From contig JBNKTK010000001.1 of the NCBI GenBank assembly GCA_050298035.1, positions 1 through 64,000 on the forward strand: a DNA stretch of 64,000 nucleotides, given 5' to 3'. A program made the translations under genes and the position numbers. This document shows positions 1-7,202 of this stretch, one piece after another. Under the pieces are notes generated by a model. That model was not told where the DNA came from. It saw only the letters and a program-made list of their open reading frames with translations, and ran no database searches. The stretch comes from Gaoshiqia sp050298035 (lineage in GTDB: Bacteria; Bacteroidota; Bacteroidia; Bacteroidales; Prolixibacteraceae). Positions within the stretch are counted from its first letter, which is position 1; each line of letters begins with the position of its first letter.

Positions 1-5
1 CCGCT

Positions 6-28
6 GGCGCGAATTTGCAATTCGTGCC
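6..28. repeat. Short palindrome, REP-like
   Basis: Ten-base arms at 6-15 and 19-28 can pair around a 3-base loop, with one G-T wobble. The core (9-24) recurs with one mismatch at 793-808. The rest of 1-263 holds no convincing gene. A REP-type or insertion-remnant identity is inference. Confidence 0.5.
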
Positions 29-46
29 TTGCAAGTATAGCACAGG

Positions 47-65
47 TTACAAATTTGCGGTAGCA
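47..65 (-). repeat. Left copy of a 19-bp inverted repeat flanking the first gene
   Basis: The reverse complement of this stretch reads TGCTACCGCAAATTTGTAA. It matches 786-804 at 18 of 19 positions in opposite orientation. The pair brackets the lipoprotein gene at 264-773. Confidence 0.65.
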
Positions 66-230
66 ACAACCGCAATTAAATTAGAAACAACCAACACCAA
101 CTATAAAAACCTAGCGATATGCTAAAATCGAGAGAACCAACCGGTTATTGATGCACAGACAGACACAAGCTATAAACTGAGAACAATGCAATGGGACCGG
201 GATCCATAAACACCGGGGTGATACTGAAAA

Positions 231-260
231 ACCAAATTTTCAGGAACAAAAAACACATCA
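231..260 (+). repeat. Copy 1 of a 30-bp imperfect repeat
   Basis: This stretch matches 36329-36358 at 26 of 30 positions; both contain the core CAAATTTTCAGGAAC. Both copies lie in gene-free DNA just upstream of a plus-strand gene. No function can be assigned. Confidence 0.4.
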
Positions 261-263
261 GAA

Positions 264-773
264 ATGAATACTAAATTCTATAAACAAGGCATCACTTTTA
301 TCCTGGCGGTATCCATTATTCTTTTATCCGGATGCGCCTCAATTGTCAGCAAGGGCAGTTACCCCATTTCGATAAACAGCACTCCTTCAGGAGCAAAAAT
401 CACGGTAAAAGACAGGTATGGATATGATATCTACTCAGGAAACACGCCGGCAAACCTGAAACTGAAAGCAGGTGCGGATTTTTTTGCAAAAGCAAGCTAC
501 ACGGTAACCTTCGAAATGGAAGGATATGAAAAAAGAACAGTGCCTATTGAATTTAAATTAGACGGCTGGTATTTCGGTAACATCGTTTTTGGTGGGTTAA
601 TCGGGGTTCTCATTGTAGACCCGGCCACCGGCGCCATGTGGAAACTCAAGACCGAATTCATCAACGAAACGCTTTCAAGTACAACCTCAACAACCAATGA
701 GGCATCGTTAAAAGTCCTGGGATATGCCGACATTCCCGAAAGCTGGAAAGATAAATTGGTGCGGGTAAACTAA
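264..773 (+). CDS. Small membrane lipoprotein, PEGA-like
   Basis: This 169-residue protein starts with a lipoprotein signal peptide: a positively charged start, a hydrophobic stretch at about residues 10-20, and a lipobox LLSGC with Cys24 as the lipidation site. Residues 33-95 have a beta-rich look with 'INSTPSGAKITV' near the start and 'YTVTFEMEGYE' later, which resembles PEGA domains that bind cell-surface polymers. A glycine-rich hydrophobic segment (about 105-125) follows and may insert in a membrane. No catalytic motif is visible. It stands alone and lies between two inverted 19-bp repeats. The lipoprotein call is firm; the PEGA assignment is an inference from the strand pattern. Confidence 0.75.
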   Translation: MNTKFYKQGITFILAVSIILLSGCASIVSKGSYPISINSTPSGAKITVKDRYGYDIYSGNTPANLKLKAGADFFAKASYTVTFEMEGYEKRTVPIEFKLDGWYFGNIVFGGLIGVLIVDPATGAMWKLKTEFINETLSSTTSTTNEASLKVLGYADIPESWKDKLVRVN

Positions 774-785
774 CCCCCTCCCCTC

Positions 786-804
786 TGCTACCGCGAATTT
801 GTAA
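786..804 (+). repeat. Right copy of the 19-bp inverted repeat
   Basis: TGCTACCGCGAATTTGTAA pairs with the inverted copy at 47-65 at 18 of 19 positions. It lies 12 bases after the stop codon of the lipoprotein gene and overlaps the small palindrome CGAATT-TGT-AATTCG. Confidence 0.65.
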
Positions 805-837
805 TTCGAGCGTTGGAGAGTTACAAACTCAAAATAA

Positions 838-876
838 CCTGCCCCTCGTTACCGCTTTGCTCAAACGAGGGGCAGG
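838..876. other. Perfect 13-bp hairpin
   Basis: The arms 838-850 and 864-876 are exact reverse complements around a 13-base loop. No T-run follows on either strand, so it is not a typical intrinsic terminator. It could be a REP element or part of an RNA. Confidence 0.6.
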
Positions 877-909
877 CCGGGGACATTCTGAGTCCGGATT
901 TTCAACGTG

Positions 910-951
910 ACAGGTCGTGTAATGCACTTTTACACCTCGGATATGACCTGT
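910..951. other. Bulged two-part hairpin
   Basis: ACAGGTC (910-916) pairs with GACCTGT (945-951), and inside it GTGTAA (917-922) pairs with TTACAC (930-935), leaving a 9-base bulge on one side. This is the second of several consecutive hairpins in this spacer. Confidence 0.5.
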
Positions 952-1003
952 TGCAGTCCCTATATTAAAAGTGACAGCCCTGAGTTAATTGGTGTCAGCT
1001 GTG

Positions 1004-1040
1004 AAAAAGGGATGTTATCTTTCCTCAAAGATGACATCCC
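1004..1040 (-). terminator. Intrinsic terminator of the mnmH-selD operon
   Basis: Read on the minus strand, a 14-bp stem (1040-1027 with 1022-1009, one G-T wobble) closes a 4-base loop and is followed by five T residues. It lies about 60 bases after the selD stop codon. Confidence 0.85.
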
Positions 1041-1099
1041 GAAGTATTTTCGTGGTTCACTGATCGGATGATCCGAAAAGTCATCCGTTCTGTAACTGT

Positions 1100-2131
1100 C
1101 TATTCCAAAATAATCAGCTTTTCCTGTTGTTTGGTCAGGTAGCCAAATGGTTCGGCTTTAAAACCGTGTTTCGTTAGCAGGTTTTCTACTTCGCTAGTCG
1201 CTTCCGGTTCAACGGCAATGAGCAAACCACCGCTGGTTTGCGGGTCGCAAAGGATTAATCGGTCCTGTTCGTTTTGCAGTTGGATGTGATGTCCGTAGCT
1301 GTCCCAGTTGCGGTGGGTGCCGCCGGGAATGCAGTTTTGGGCAATATATTCGTCCACCTCCTCAAAGCGGGGTATTTTAGCGTAGTTGATGACTGCCGAA
1401 AGTTTGCTGCCTTCGCACATCTCGGTTAAATGGCCCAACAGGCCAAAGCCGGTTACGTCGGTCATGGCTTTCACGCTTTCAATCTCGGCCAGCTCGGCGC
1501 CAATGCTGTTCAAAAGGGTCATCGAGTCGGGGGCCAGGCAGCTGTGCTCCGGCTTTAGTTTGCCCTGCTTTTGCGCGGTGGTAAACACGCCCACGCCAAG
1601 CGGTTTGGTGAGGTAAAGCAGGCAGCCTTCGGTGGCCGTATCGTTTCGTTTCAGCTTGTCTAACGACACTTGCCCGGTAACGGCCAGCCCAAAAATTGGC
1701 TCCGGGCTGTCGATGCTGTGCCCGCCGGCCAGGACAATCCCGGCTTCTTTGCAGGCCTGTCGGCCTCCGTCCATCACCTGTTGCGCCACTTCGGGCGCAA
1801 GCTTGTCGACCGGCCACCCCAGTATGGCAATGGCCAGCAGCGGTTTCCCTCCCATGGCATACACGTCGCTGATGGCGTTGGTCGCTGCAATCTTGCCAAA
1901 GGTAAACGGATCGTCAACAATGGGCATGAAAAAATCGGTGGTACTGATGACGGCCGTTCCGTCGCCCATGTCGTAAACAGCAGCATCGTCGCGGCTTTCG
2001 TTGCCAACAAGCAGGCGGTTATCGCGAATGGGGTCGATGTTATTGTGCAAAATGGTACTCAGTACTTTTGGTGAAATTTTGCACCCGCAACCGGCGCCAT
2101 GACTGTATTTCGTGAGTTTAATCTCTTCCAT
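1100..2131 (-). CDS. selD: Selenide, water dikinase (selenophosphate synthetase)
   Basis: SelD makes selenophosphate, the activated selenium donor, from selenide and ATP in the cytoplasm. The 343-residue product has the diagnostic N-terminal motif GAGCGCK; Cys15 and Lys18 correspond to the catalytic Cys17 and Lys20 of E. coli SelD, so this is a cysteine form rather than a selenocysteine form. Glycine-rich ATP-binding segments such as 'VTGFGLLGHL' and a C-terminal 'CDPQTSGGLL' are also present. The start codon lies inside the last 14 bases of mnmH, which suggests translational coupling. No selA, selB or selC is visible nearby, so the visible consumer is the tRNA-modifying enzyme MnmH. Confidence 0.97.
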   Translation of the reverse strand: MEEIKLTKYSHGAGCGCKISPKVLSTILHNNIDPIRDNRLLVGNESRDDAAVYDMGDGTAVISTTDFFMPIVDDPFTFGKIAATNAISDVYAMGGKPLLAIAILGWPVDKLAPEVAQQVMDGGRQACKEAGIVLAGGHSIDSPEPIFGLAVTGQVSLDKLKRNDTATEGCLLYLTKPLGVGVFTTAQKQGKLKPEHSCLAPDSMTLLNSIGAELAEIESVKAMTDVTGFGLLGHLTEMCEGSKLSAVINYAKIPRFEEVDEYIAQNCIPGGTHRNWDSYGHHIQLQNEQDRLILCDPQTSGGLLIAVEPEATSEVENLLTKHGFKAEPFGYLTKQQEKLIILE

Positions 2132-3155
2132 TGTCTTTTAGGTAATTTAAGATGGAACGGGCATTCTTTTCATGATCGGTGCTTTCCAGATCGATATATA
2201 TTACTTTCGCACTGTCCCTGAAACTGATGCCTTTTAAATACGATTTGTCGTAATAGTGAAGTGTCCGTTGGGCTACTTCGCGGTAATTCTTTTCGCTTAA
2301 AAAATCCAGTGCTTCTTTTACTGCCAGGCCCCCAAGTCTTTTCGAAATTCGCGTGATGGACTCTTCCAGCATTTCCGGATCGCAGTGGCCATATTCTTCC
2401 ACCAGGTGTTTTACCCGCTCCTGTTGGGGGATGTTCAGGAAATAAACGGTCTGTGTCCGTATTTGGTTGAACAGGTCAATGGGGATTTTTACACCGCCAA
2501 TGTTGTGGCTTTCATCTTCAACCCAAATCGGCTGGCCGATATCCAAATGCCTGAACTCTTCAAACAGGTTGTTCTCAAACTGTTCAACGGTGGGCTGTTT
2601 GGGTTGATCAATCCCCCCAAAAGCCGACCCTTTGTGATTGGCGATTTGTTCGAGATTGATGACTTGCTGCCCCAGTATCCGTAGGTTTTCGAGGATGTGG
2701 GTTTTCCCGCTCCCGGTGTACCCGCCCAAAATGCGAAGCTGAAAAGGCTGCATGAAAAAGCCGAGCACGTAATTGCGGTAGGCTTTGTAGCCGCCTTCAA
2801 TCACGTACACTTTCTGAAAGCCGTTGTCGGCCAGATGTTGTGCAAACGAAGCACTTCGCATCCCGCCGCGCCAGCAGTGGACAACCACCTCTTTGTTGGG
2901 GGCAATTTCTTCAGACTCAATAACAAATTGGCTGAGTTTTGGCGTCACAAATTTGTACCCCAGTTCAATGGCTTTTTCCCGGGAACGTTGAACGTACATG
3001 GTACCAACTTCGGCCCGCTCGCTATCCGAAAAAATCGGGATATTAAAAGCTCCGGGAATGTGTCCTTTTCGATATTCTCCGGGCGAACGCACATCAATCA
3101 GGGGCAGATTGTGAAATTGCCCGTAGTATTGATGGATGTTCAGTTTTTGGATCAT
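2118..3155 (-). CDS. mnmH: tRNA 2-selenouridine synthase
   Basis: MnmH (SelU/YbbB) replaces sulfur by selenium in the 2-thiouridine at wobble position 34 of some tRNAs, using selenophosphate and a geranylated intermediate. The 345-residue product has an N-terminal rhodanese domain (about residues 15-125) with the catalytic loop HCWRGGMRS carrying Cys94. A P-loop domain follows, with Walker A GGYTGSGKTH at 144-153. The length fits the family. Its 3' end overlaps selD by 14 bases, so supply and use of selenophosphate are co-expressed. The gene upstream (SRPBCC protein) ends 16 bases before its start and is probably in the same operon. Confidence 0.96.
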   Translation of the reverse strand: MIQKLNIHQYYGQFHNLPLIDVRSPGEYRKGHIPGAFNIPIFSDSERAEVGTMYVQRSREKAIELGYKFVTPKLSQFVIESEEIAPNKEVVVHCWRGGMRSASFAQHLADNGFQKVYVIEGGYKAYRNYVLGFFMQPFQLRILGGYTGSGKTHILENLRILGQQVINLEQIANHKGSAFGGIDQPKQPTVEQFENNLFEEFRHLDIGQPIWVEDESHNIGGVKIPIDLFNQIRTQTVYFLNIPQQERVKHLVEEYGHCDPEMLEESITRISKRLGGLAVKEALDFLSEKNYREVAQRTLHYYDKSYLKGISFRDSAKVIYIDLESTDHEKNARSILNYLKDNGRD

Positions 3156-3171
3156 GCTTTAATTGGAACGA

Positions 3172-3621
3172 TTAGCGATAGGGAAGTTTTGTCAGCATTT
3201 CAGCCAGTTGGTTAATGCCTTCCTCCAACTTCTTGTTCACCATCATTTTGATCATCATGCTCATTTCTGCATGAAGGGTGAGTTTCATCTTTGTTTGGTA
3301 AGCAGTCACCGGTAATAGTTGAATCCAGAAGGTGATGCCAATGGGCAAACCGCCCGAGCTGCTGATTTTTATTGTGTTGACAGGTTCGCGCTCAATGATC
3401 CGGATTTCGGCTTGTCCCATCCCCGAAATATTGAAACGGCAGGAGTCTGCATCCGATTCAAAATCGCTGACCTTAATTTGTGGCACCGATTCATTGATTT
3501 TAGACAGCAGCCCTTCATTTACATAGGTCGATAAGTTATCAAAGTTGGAAAGGTAGTTGTAAATGACCTCCTGGTTATTTTCAATGGTCTTAATGTCGCT
3601 GACGTATTTTTGAACACTCAT
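3172..3621 (-). CDS. SRPBCC-fold (START/Bet v 1-like) protein
   Basis: This 149-residue protein has the layout of small SRPBCC proteins: an N-terminal helix-strand segment ('IYNYLSNFDNLSTYV'), a run of beta strands, and a long C-terminal helix ('KKLEEGINQLAEML'). Such proteins bind hydrophobic ligands in a central cavity; the ligand here is unknown. There is no signal peptide, so it should be cytoplasmic. It is the first gene of the mnmH-selD operon, but I see nothing that links it to selenium. A weak promoter-like TACTTTTA lies at 3661-3668 upstream. The fold call is moderately safe; the function is unknown. Confidence 0.7.
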   Translation of the reverse strand: MSVQKYVSDIKTIENNQEVIYNYLSNFDNLSTYVNEGLLSKINESVPQIKVSDFESDADSCRFNISGMGQAEIRIIEREPVNTIKISSSGGLPIGITFWIQLLPVTAYQTKMKLTLHAEMSMMIKMMVNKKLEEGINQLAEMLTKLPYR

Positions 3622-3711
3622 TGTTTTCGATTAAAATGGGTAACGTTTCTAAAATTCGTGTAAAAGTAGTTGGCAAAATGTAATTATTCAACTTCGGGAG
3701 GTATAAAACAG

Positions 3712-3736
3712 AAAAATCCCCGACAAGGCCGGGGAT
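3712..3736 (-). terminator. Intrinsic terminator of pyrE
   Basis: The arms ATCCCCG (3716-3722) and CGGGGAT (3730-3736) form a 7-bp stem with a 7-base loop. Read on the minus strand the hairpin is followed by a T-run. It lies 33 bases after the pyrE stop codon and separates pyrE from the SRPBCC operon. Confidence 0.85.
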
Positions 3737-3768
3737 GTCATCTATTTTTATAAAAATTTGGTTCTGCT

Positions 3769-4401
3769 TTATTTGCCCCAGTTTGCCGGGTCTTCACGCC
3801 ATTTGTTCAGCGATTCTACCTGTGATTCCTGAATTTCACCCAACTCAAGGGCAACTTCGATCAGGGTTTGGTAGCGGCTTAAGGTTGTCAGTTCAATACC
3901 TGCCTGAGCAAAATTATCTTTTGCAACCGGGAAGTTGTACGAGAAAATAGCGAGCATCCCCAGTACATCTCCACCAAAGTTGGAAACTGCTTCGGCTGCT
4001 TTCAAACTGCTTACCCCCGTAGATACCAGGTCCTCAATTACAACAACTTTTTGTCCGGCTTTCAGGTCACCTTCAATCAGGTTTTCCAAACCGTGTCCTT
4101 TTGGTTTCGCACGAACATAAATAAACGGAAGTCCCAGTTCCTCGGCAACCAACACGCCATGGGCGATTGCACCGGTGGCAACTCCGGCAATAACTTCGGC
4201 TTCCGGGTATTTTTCACGAACCAGTTTCACAAATTGGTCGCGGATAAAAGTACGTGCCTCTGGGTAGGATAACAGTTTCCGGTTGTCACAGTAAATTGGA
4301 GCTTTCCATCCTGATGCCCAGGTAAAAGGGTTTGATGGTTGGATTTTTATTGTGTTAATTTGTACGAGTTTTTTCGTTACTTCCAAATGGATGTCTTGCA
4401 T
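3769..4401 (-). CDS. pyrE: Orotate phosphoribosyltransferase
   Basis: PyrE converts orotate and PRPP to orotidine 5'-phosphate in de novo UMP synthesis. The 210-residue product has the PRPP-binding signature 'VVVIEDLVSTGVSS' in its second half, the phosphate loop 'GVATGAIAHG', and the lysine-rich flexible loop 'RAKPKGHG' that closes over the active site. The length is standard for bacterial PyrE. It is transcribed divergently from the Nudix gene and has its own promoter-like box at 4432-4439 and its own terminator, so it appears to be monocistronic. Confidence 0.96.
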   Translation of the reverse strand: MQDIHLEVTKKLVQINTIKIQPSNPFTWASGWKAPIYCDNRKLLSYPEARTFIRDQFVKLVREKYPEAEVIAGVATGAIAHGVLVAEELGLPFIYVRAKPKGHGLENLIEGDLKAGQKVVVIEDLVSTGVSSLKAAEAVSNFGGDVLGMLAIFSYNFPVAKDNFAQAGIELTTLSRYQTLIEVALELGEIQESQVESLNKWREDPANWGK

Positions 4402-4431
4402 AATGTTAAATGTTTAATACTGAATTGAACA

Positions 4432-4439
4432 CAAATGTA
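4432..4439 (-). promoter_or_regulatory. -7 box of pyrE
   Basis: On the minus strand this reads TACATTTG, a full match to the Bacteroidota -7 consensus TAnnTTTG, about 30 bases upstream of the pyrE start codon. It overlaps the first codons of the divergent Nudix gene. No clear -33 TTG was found. Confidence 0.5.
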
Positions 4440-5061
4440 CAAAGTTTTTTTTAATGAGTACGTGCTGCACTTTACGTCCGAATTTAATAATTCATCTAAT
4501 GATAACATTCGCCAAGTAGCTGAATTAAAGCGAATTAGTGAATTTGCAAAACTTCTTGATCAGCTTGACGCAGGAAAATATGTTGAAGAACTCAAAATTC
4601 AGGTCAGGGCAGATGAAAAGCTCCTGAAACAGCTACCTGTATCTTTGACCCAACTTCCGGCAGCAGGCGGACTGGTAAATAATGACCGGGGCGAAATGTT
4701 GTTTATCAAGCGGTTTGGCCGGTGGGATTTGCCTAAGGGTAAAATTGAGAAAATGGAAAATGCTCCGGATGCTGCAATCCGGGAAGTTGAGGAGGAATGT
4801 GGTATTCAGCAACTTCAGATTGTCCGGCAATTGCCTTCAACCTTTCATATTTACAGGTCGCCTTTTTTGAAACCGGGAAATGACTTGGTTTGGAAGGAAA
4901 CCTCGTGGTTCGAAATGACCCATTCCGGCGCCGGGAGCATTTGTCCGCAACAGGAAGAAGGAATTGAAGAAGTCCGGTGGTTTAACCGGCACGAGCTGTC
5001 CGAGGTGCTTGAATCGACCTATGGCAACCTAAAAGAACTTCTTAACTTTTACCTGGCCTGA
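4435..5061 (+). CDS. Nudix hydrolase
   Basis: Nudix enzymes cleave nucleoside diphosphates linked to another moiety. In this 208-residue protein the Nudix box is complete: Gly102, Glu108, then REVEEECGI at 116-124, preceded by WDLPKG. Residues 1-70 form an extra, mostly helical segment, a layout I have seen in Bacteroidota Nudix proteins beside pyrE, but the substrate cannot be read from sequence. The start is the first in-frame ATG; it overlaps the pyrE promoter region. The stop codon overlaps the 3' end of the convergent thioredoxin-like gene by 13 bases. Confidence 0.88.
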   Translation: MYKVFFNEYVLHFTSEFNNSSNDNIRQVAELKRISEFAKLLDQLDAGKYVEELKIQVRADEKLLKQLPVSLTQLPAAGGLVNNDRGEMLFIKRFGRWDLPKGKIEKMENAPDAAIREVEEECGIQQLQIVRQLPSTFHIYRSPFLKPGNDLVWKETSWFEMTHSGAGSICPQQEEGIEEVRWFNRHELSEVLESTYGNLKELLNFYLA

Positions 5062-6464
5062 TTGCGGAATTCTTCCATCCGTTTTTGTTTCATGATTGCC
5101 GAAAATTGCCTGTCGAACCCATCCATCGGGTTAAACGCAGGTGCTAATTGTAATTTACCATCCGGGTCGATTAAATAGGTGGTCGGAAAACTTTTCACCC
5201 GGTATTTATCAGCTTCATCGTTACTGACCGTGAAAAACTGTCCCGGCCATTCTTGTTGCTGGATCAGGTCTTTCTTTCCTTCTTCGCTTCTCGGAATGAT
5301 ATTCAGAATGACAAGCTGTGACGAAAAAGTAGTGGATACTTTCTTTAAATAATCCAGGTGTTGCCGGCAAATTGGGTTTGCCACACTTGTAAAATGAAGG
5401 TAGATGTATTGGCCCTTAAACTCTGAAAGTTGATGGGGCTTACCGTCAAATCCGGTGAATGAAATGCCAGGTGCATTTGTCCCTTGAAGTAAGTAGGTGA
5501 GCTTGGCTTTTAAGTCCGTAGCAGTTTGCTTTTCCGCTCCAGTCCAATTACTTGCTGAAATCTTGTCGAGCAGGTTTAGTAAGCTTTTGGGTGAAAACAG
5601 GCCTTGATAAAAAGCATCGTTTATTGATTTTAGGATAACCTGGTGACTTAAACGGCTGTTCCATCCATTCTCCGTCGCCAGGTCGTTTTCAATTCCGCTC
5701 AGGTTAGCCTGTCCGACTAACTTCCGGAAATCTTCGCCACCAATGGAGTTTGCCCGGATGCTAAAATAATTGGTGAACAGTTGGTTGAACAGGTTGTTGC
5801 AAGGTGGCAGGGAGAGATCGAACTTGTGGTCGACAAAACAGGATTTTACAAATGTCTCAGTACGCCCCTGATGTAACGCAAAATCGACAGTTGCCAGCCT
5901 GTAAAATTTGTATTCTTCAAAGTAGCCATTCCCGTTGTTGGGGAATTTTGCATTTATGGCACTTTTCAGCGAATCGACTGCTGCCTTGGATTTGTCGCGG
6001 TAAATCTTATTGAAAAAATGATTCTCTTTGACCGAGAACTCATTTTCAAAATTTAGGATAACCCGGTTTAGATCGTTGGCTGTTGCATCTTCAATACCAA
6101 ATGGAACTATTTCAGGCTGAAAAAACGGATTGCGTTGTTCTGCTTCCGAAATCTTTTTTAGCGGAGGAAACACCAGTTTATAACTTTTGCCGGGTTCCAG
6201 GTAAATGAAAGCCTGCCAGACATCGAAATCGGCTTGGCAGAAAGTGGTTGAGCTTAATGGGATTTGTTTGCTGAATGATCCGCTTGCCCCAATTTGCAGC
6301 GAAGCAATAACATGCTTCTCTCCGGTTATTGGGTCTGTTTGGTACAGCTCAACTGCCCTTCCCGCATATTCAGGCATGCTCCCCGAAAGGGTGACCTGGT
6401 TGGATTGTGCAAAAAGTGAAAACGAAATAAATAACGAAAAAAGAAAAGTGATCAGTTTATTCAT
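5049..6464 (-). CDS. Secreted thioredoxin-fold (TlpA/AhpC-TSA-like) protein lacking CXXC
   Basis: A signal peptide precedes about 300 residues without a recognisable motif, then a C-terminal thioredoxin-like domain ('APGISFTGFDGKPHQLSEF', 'GQYIYLHFTS', and the cis-proline stretch 'VKSFPTTYLIDPDGK'). The redox motif is degenerate: where TlpA has C-x-x-C this protein has Asn-Pro-Ile-Cys, so the nucleophilic first cysteine is missing (Asn369 and Cys372, counted from the upstream Met at 6482). Disulfide exchange by the normal route is therefore unlikely. I start at 6464, which gives a standard signal peptide; the Met at 6482 would add six residues. It overlaps the 3' end of coaD and is probably co-transcribed with it. 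Confidence 0.75.
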   Translation of the reverse strand: MNKLITFLFSLFISFSLFAQSNQVTLSGSMPEYAGRAVELYQTDPITGEKHVIASLQIGASGSFSKQIPLSSTTFCQADFDVWQAFIYLEPGKSYKLVFPPLKKISEAEQRNPFFQPEIVPFGIEDATANDLNRVILNFENEFSVKENHFFNKIYRDKSKAAVDSLKSAINAKFPNNGNGYFEEYKFYRLATVDFALHQGRTETFVKSCFVDHKFDLSLPPCNNLFNQLFTNYFSIRANSIGGEDFRKLVGQANLSGIENDLATENGWNSRLSHQVILKSINDAFYQGLFSPKSLLNLLDKISASNWTGAEKQTATDLKAKLTYLLQGTNAPGISFTGFDGKPHQLSEFKGQYIYLHFTSVANPICRQHLDYLKKVSTTFSSQLVILNIIPRSEEGKKDLIQQQEWPGQFFTVSNDEADKYRVKSFPTTYLIDPDGKLQLAPAFNPMDGFDRQFSAIMKQKRMEEFRNQAR

Positions 6465-6939
6465 CTTCTTTTGTGAATTCATCCATATTTAATCCTTTTG
6501 GCAGAAACATGCTGGCATCGCCCCCGTGCAGGATAATATCGCGGACAATCGACGAGTTTACCGGCGTATGTTCCGGCATGGTCAATAGAAAAACCGTCTC
6601 GATTTGCGGGTGCAGTTTCTTGTTCATTTGAGCAATTGCCCGTTCATATTCAAAGTCGGACGAAGTTCGCAAACCACGCAAAATGTAGTTGGCCCCGACT
6701 TTCCGGCAGAAATCCACGGTCAGTCCTTCGTGGCTCATCACCTCAATTTTGGGTTCGTCAGAAAAAACCTGCCTGATCCAGCGGAGCCGTTTTTCAAGTT
6801 TGAAGAAAGATTGTTTGTTGGTATTGTAGCCGATCATGATGATGATCTTGTCGAACATTGGGATGGCCCTTCTGACAACACTTTCATGACCAATAGTGAA
6901 CGGATCGAACGACCCGGGAAATATGGCGATTTTCTCCAT
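6457..6939 (-). CDS. coaD: Phosphopantetheine adenylyltransferase
   Basis: CoaD adenylates 4'-phosphopantetheine to dephospho-CoA, the penultimate step of CoA synthesis. The product begins 'MEKIAIFPGSFDPFTIGH', which contains the nucleotide-binding T/HIGH motif of the nucleotidyltransferase superfamily, and later has the conserved 'RGLRTSSDFEYE' and the C-terminal 'NSSIVRDI'. The frame stays open to 7077, but I start at 6939: this gives 160 residues, the usual CoaD length, and a -7 box lies at 6964-6971, downstream of the longer start. The 3' end overlaps the thioredoxin-like gene. Confidence 0.95.
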   Translation of the reverse strand: MEKIAIFPGSFDPFTIGHESVVRRAIPMFDKIIIMIGYNTNKQSFFKLEKRLRWIRQVFSDEPKIEVMSHEGLTVDFCRKVGANYILRGLRTSSDFEYERAIAQMNKKLHPQIETVFLLTMPEHTPVNSSIVRDIILHGGDASMFLPKGLNMDEFTKEDE

Positions 6940-6963
6940 GATTTCGTTTTTGAATTCAACCAT

Positions 6964-6971
6964 CAAATATA
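6964..6971 (-). promoter_or_regulatory. -7 box of coaD
   Basis: On the minus strand this reads TATATTTG, matching TAnnTTTG, 25 bases upstream of the chosen coaD start. It argues against the longer reading frame that begins at 7077. Confidence 0.55.
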
Positions 6972-7163
6972 ACGGATAATATTGGGAAATATTTGTAGAA
7001 CGGGTTAAAATGAAATCAGGAGACATTCGTTGGGAGAGGGAAAAACGACGAACTGGAATCTTTTTTGAGAAATACACTGTTGTTTTGAAAGTTTTCAGAC
7101 AACAGGAAGATTGGTAGATTTGAAAGAGTCCAGCGAAATTTCAGTATGTGATTCATTTTTTGT

Positions 7164-7171
7164 TAGATTTG
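7164..7171 (+). promoter_or_regulatory. -7 box of the first glycosyltransferase gene
   Basis: TAGATTTG matches TAnnTTTG and lies 31 bases upstream of the start codon at 7203. No clear -33 element is seen. Confidence 0.45.
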
Positions 7172-7202
7172 CTTTTACCTAAATACATGACATAAAAATA
7201 TA

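Larger units (their letters stand above)
774..1099. other. Gene-free spacer with a row of hairpins
   Basis: No coding sequence is evident between the plus-strand lipoprotein gene and the minus-strand selD. The spacer holds a repeat copy (786-804), a perfect 13-bp hairpin (838-876), a bulged hairpin (910-951), a weak hairpin (972-997) and a terminator for the minus strand (1004-1040). The density of secondary structure is high for a 0.3-kb spacer. Confidence 0.6.

Noticed and set aside
6940..7077. A 46-residue N-terminal extension of CoaD.
   Set aside because: It lacks family resemblance and lies upstream of a good -7 box; CoaD normally starts at the MEKIAIFPG-like sequence.
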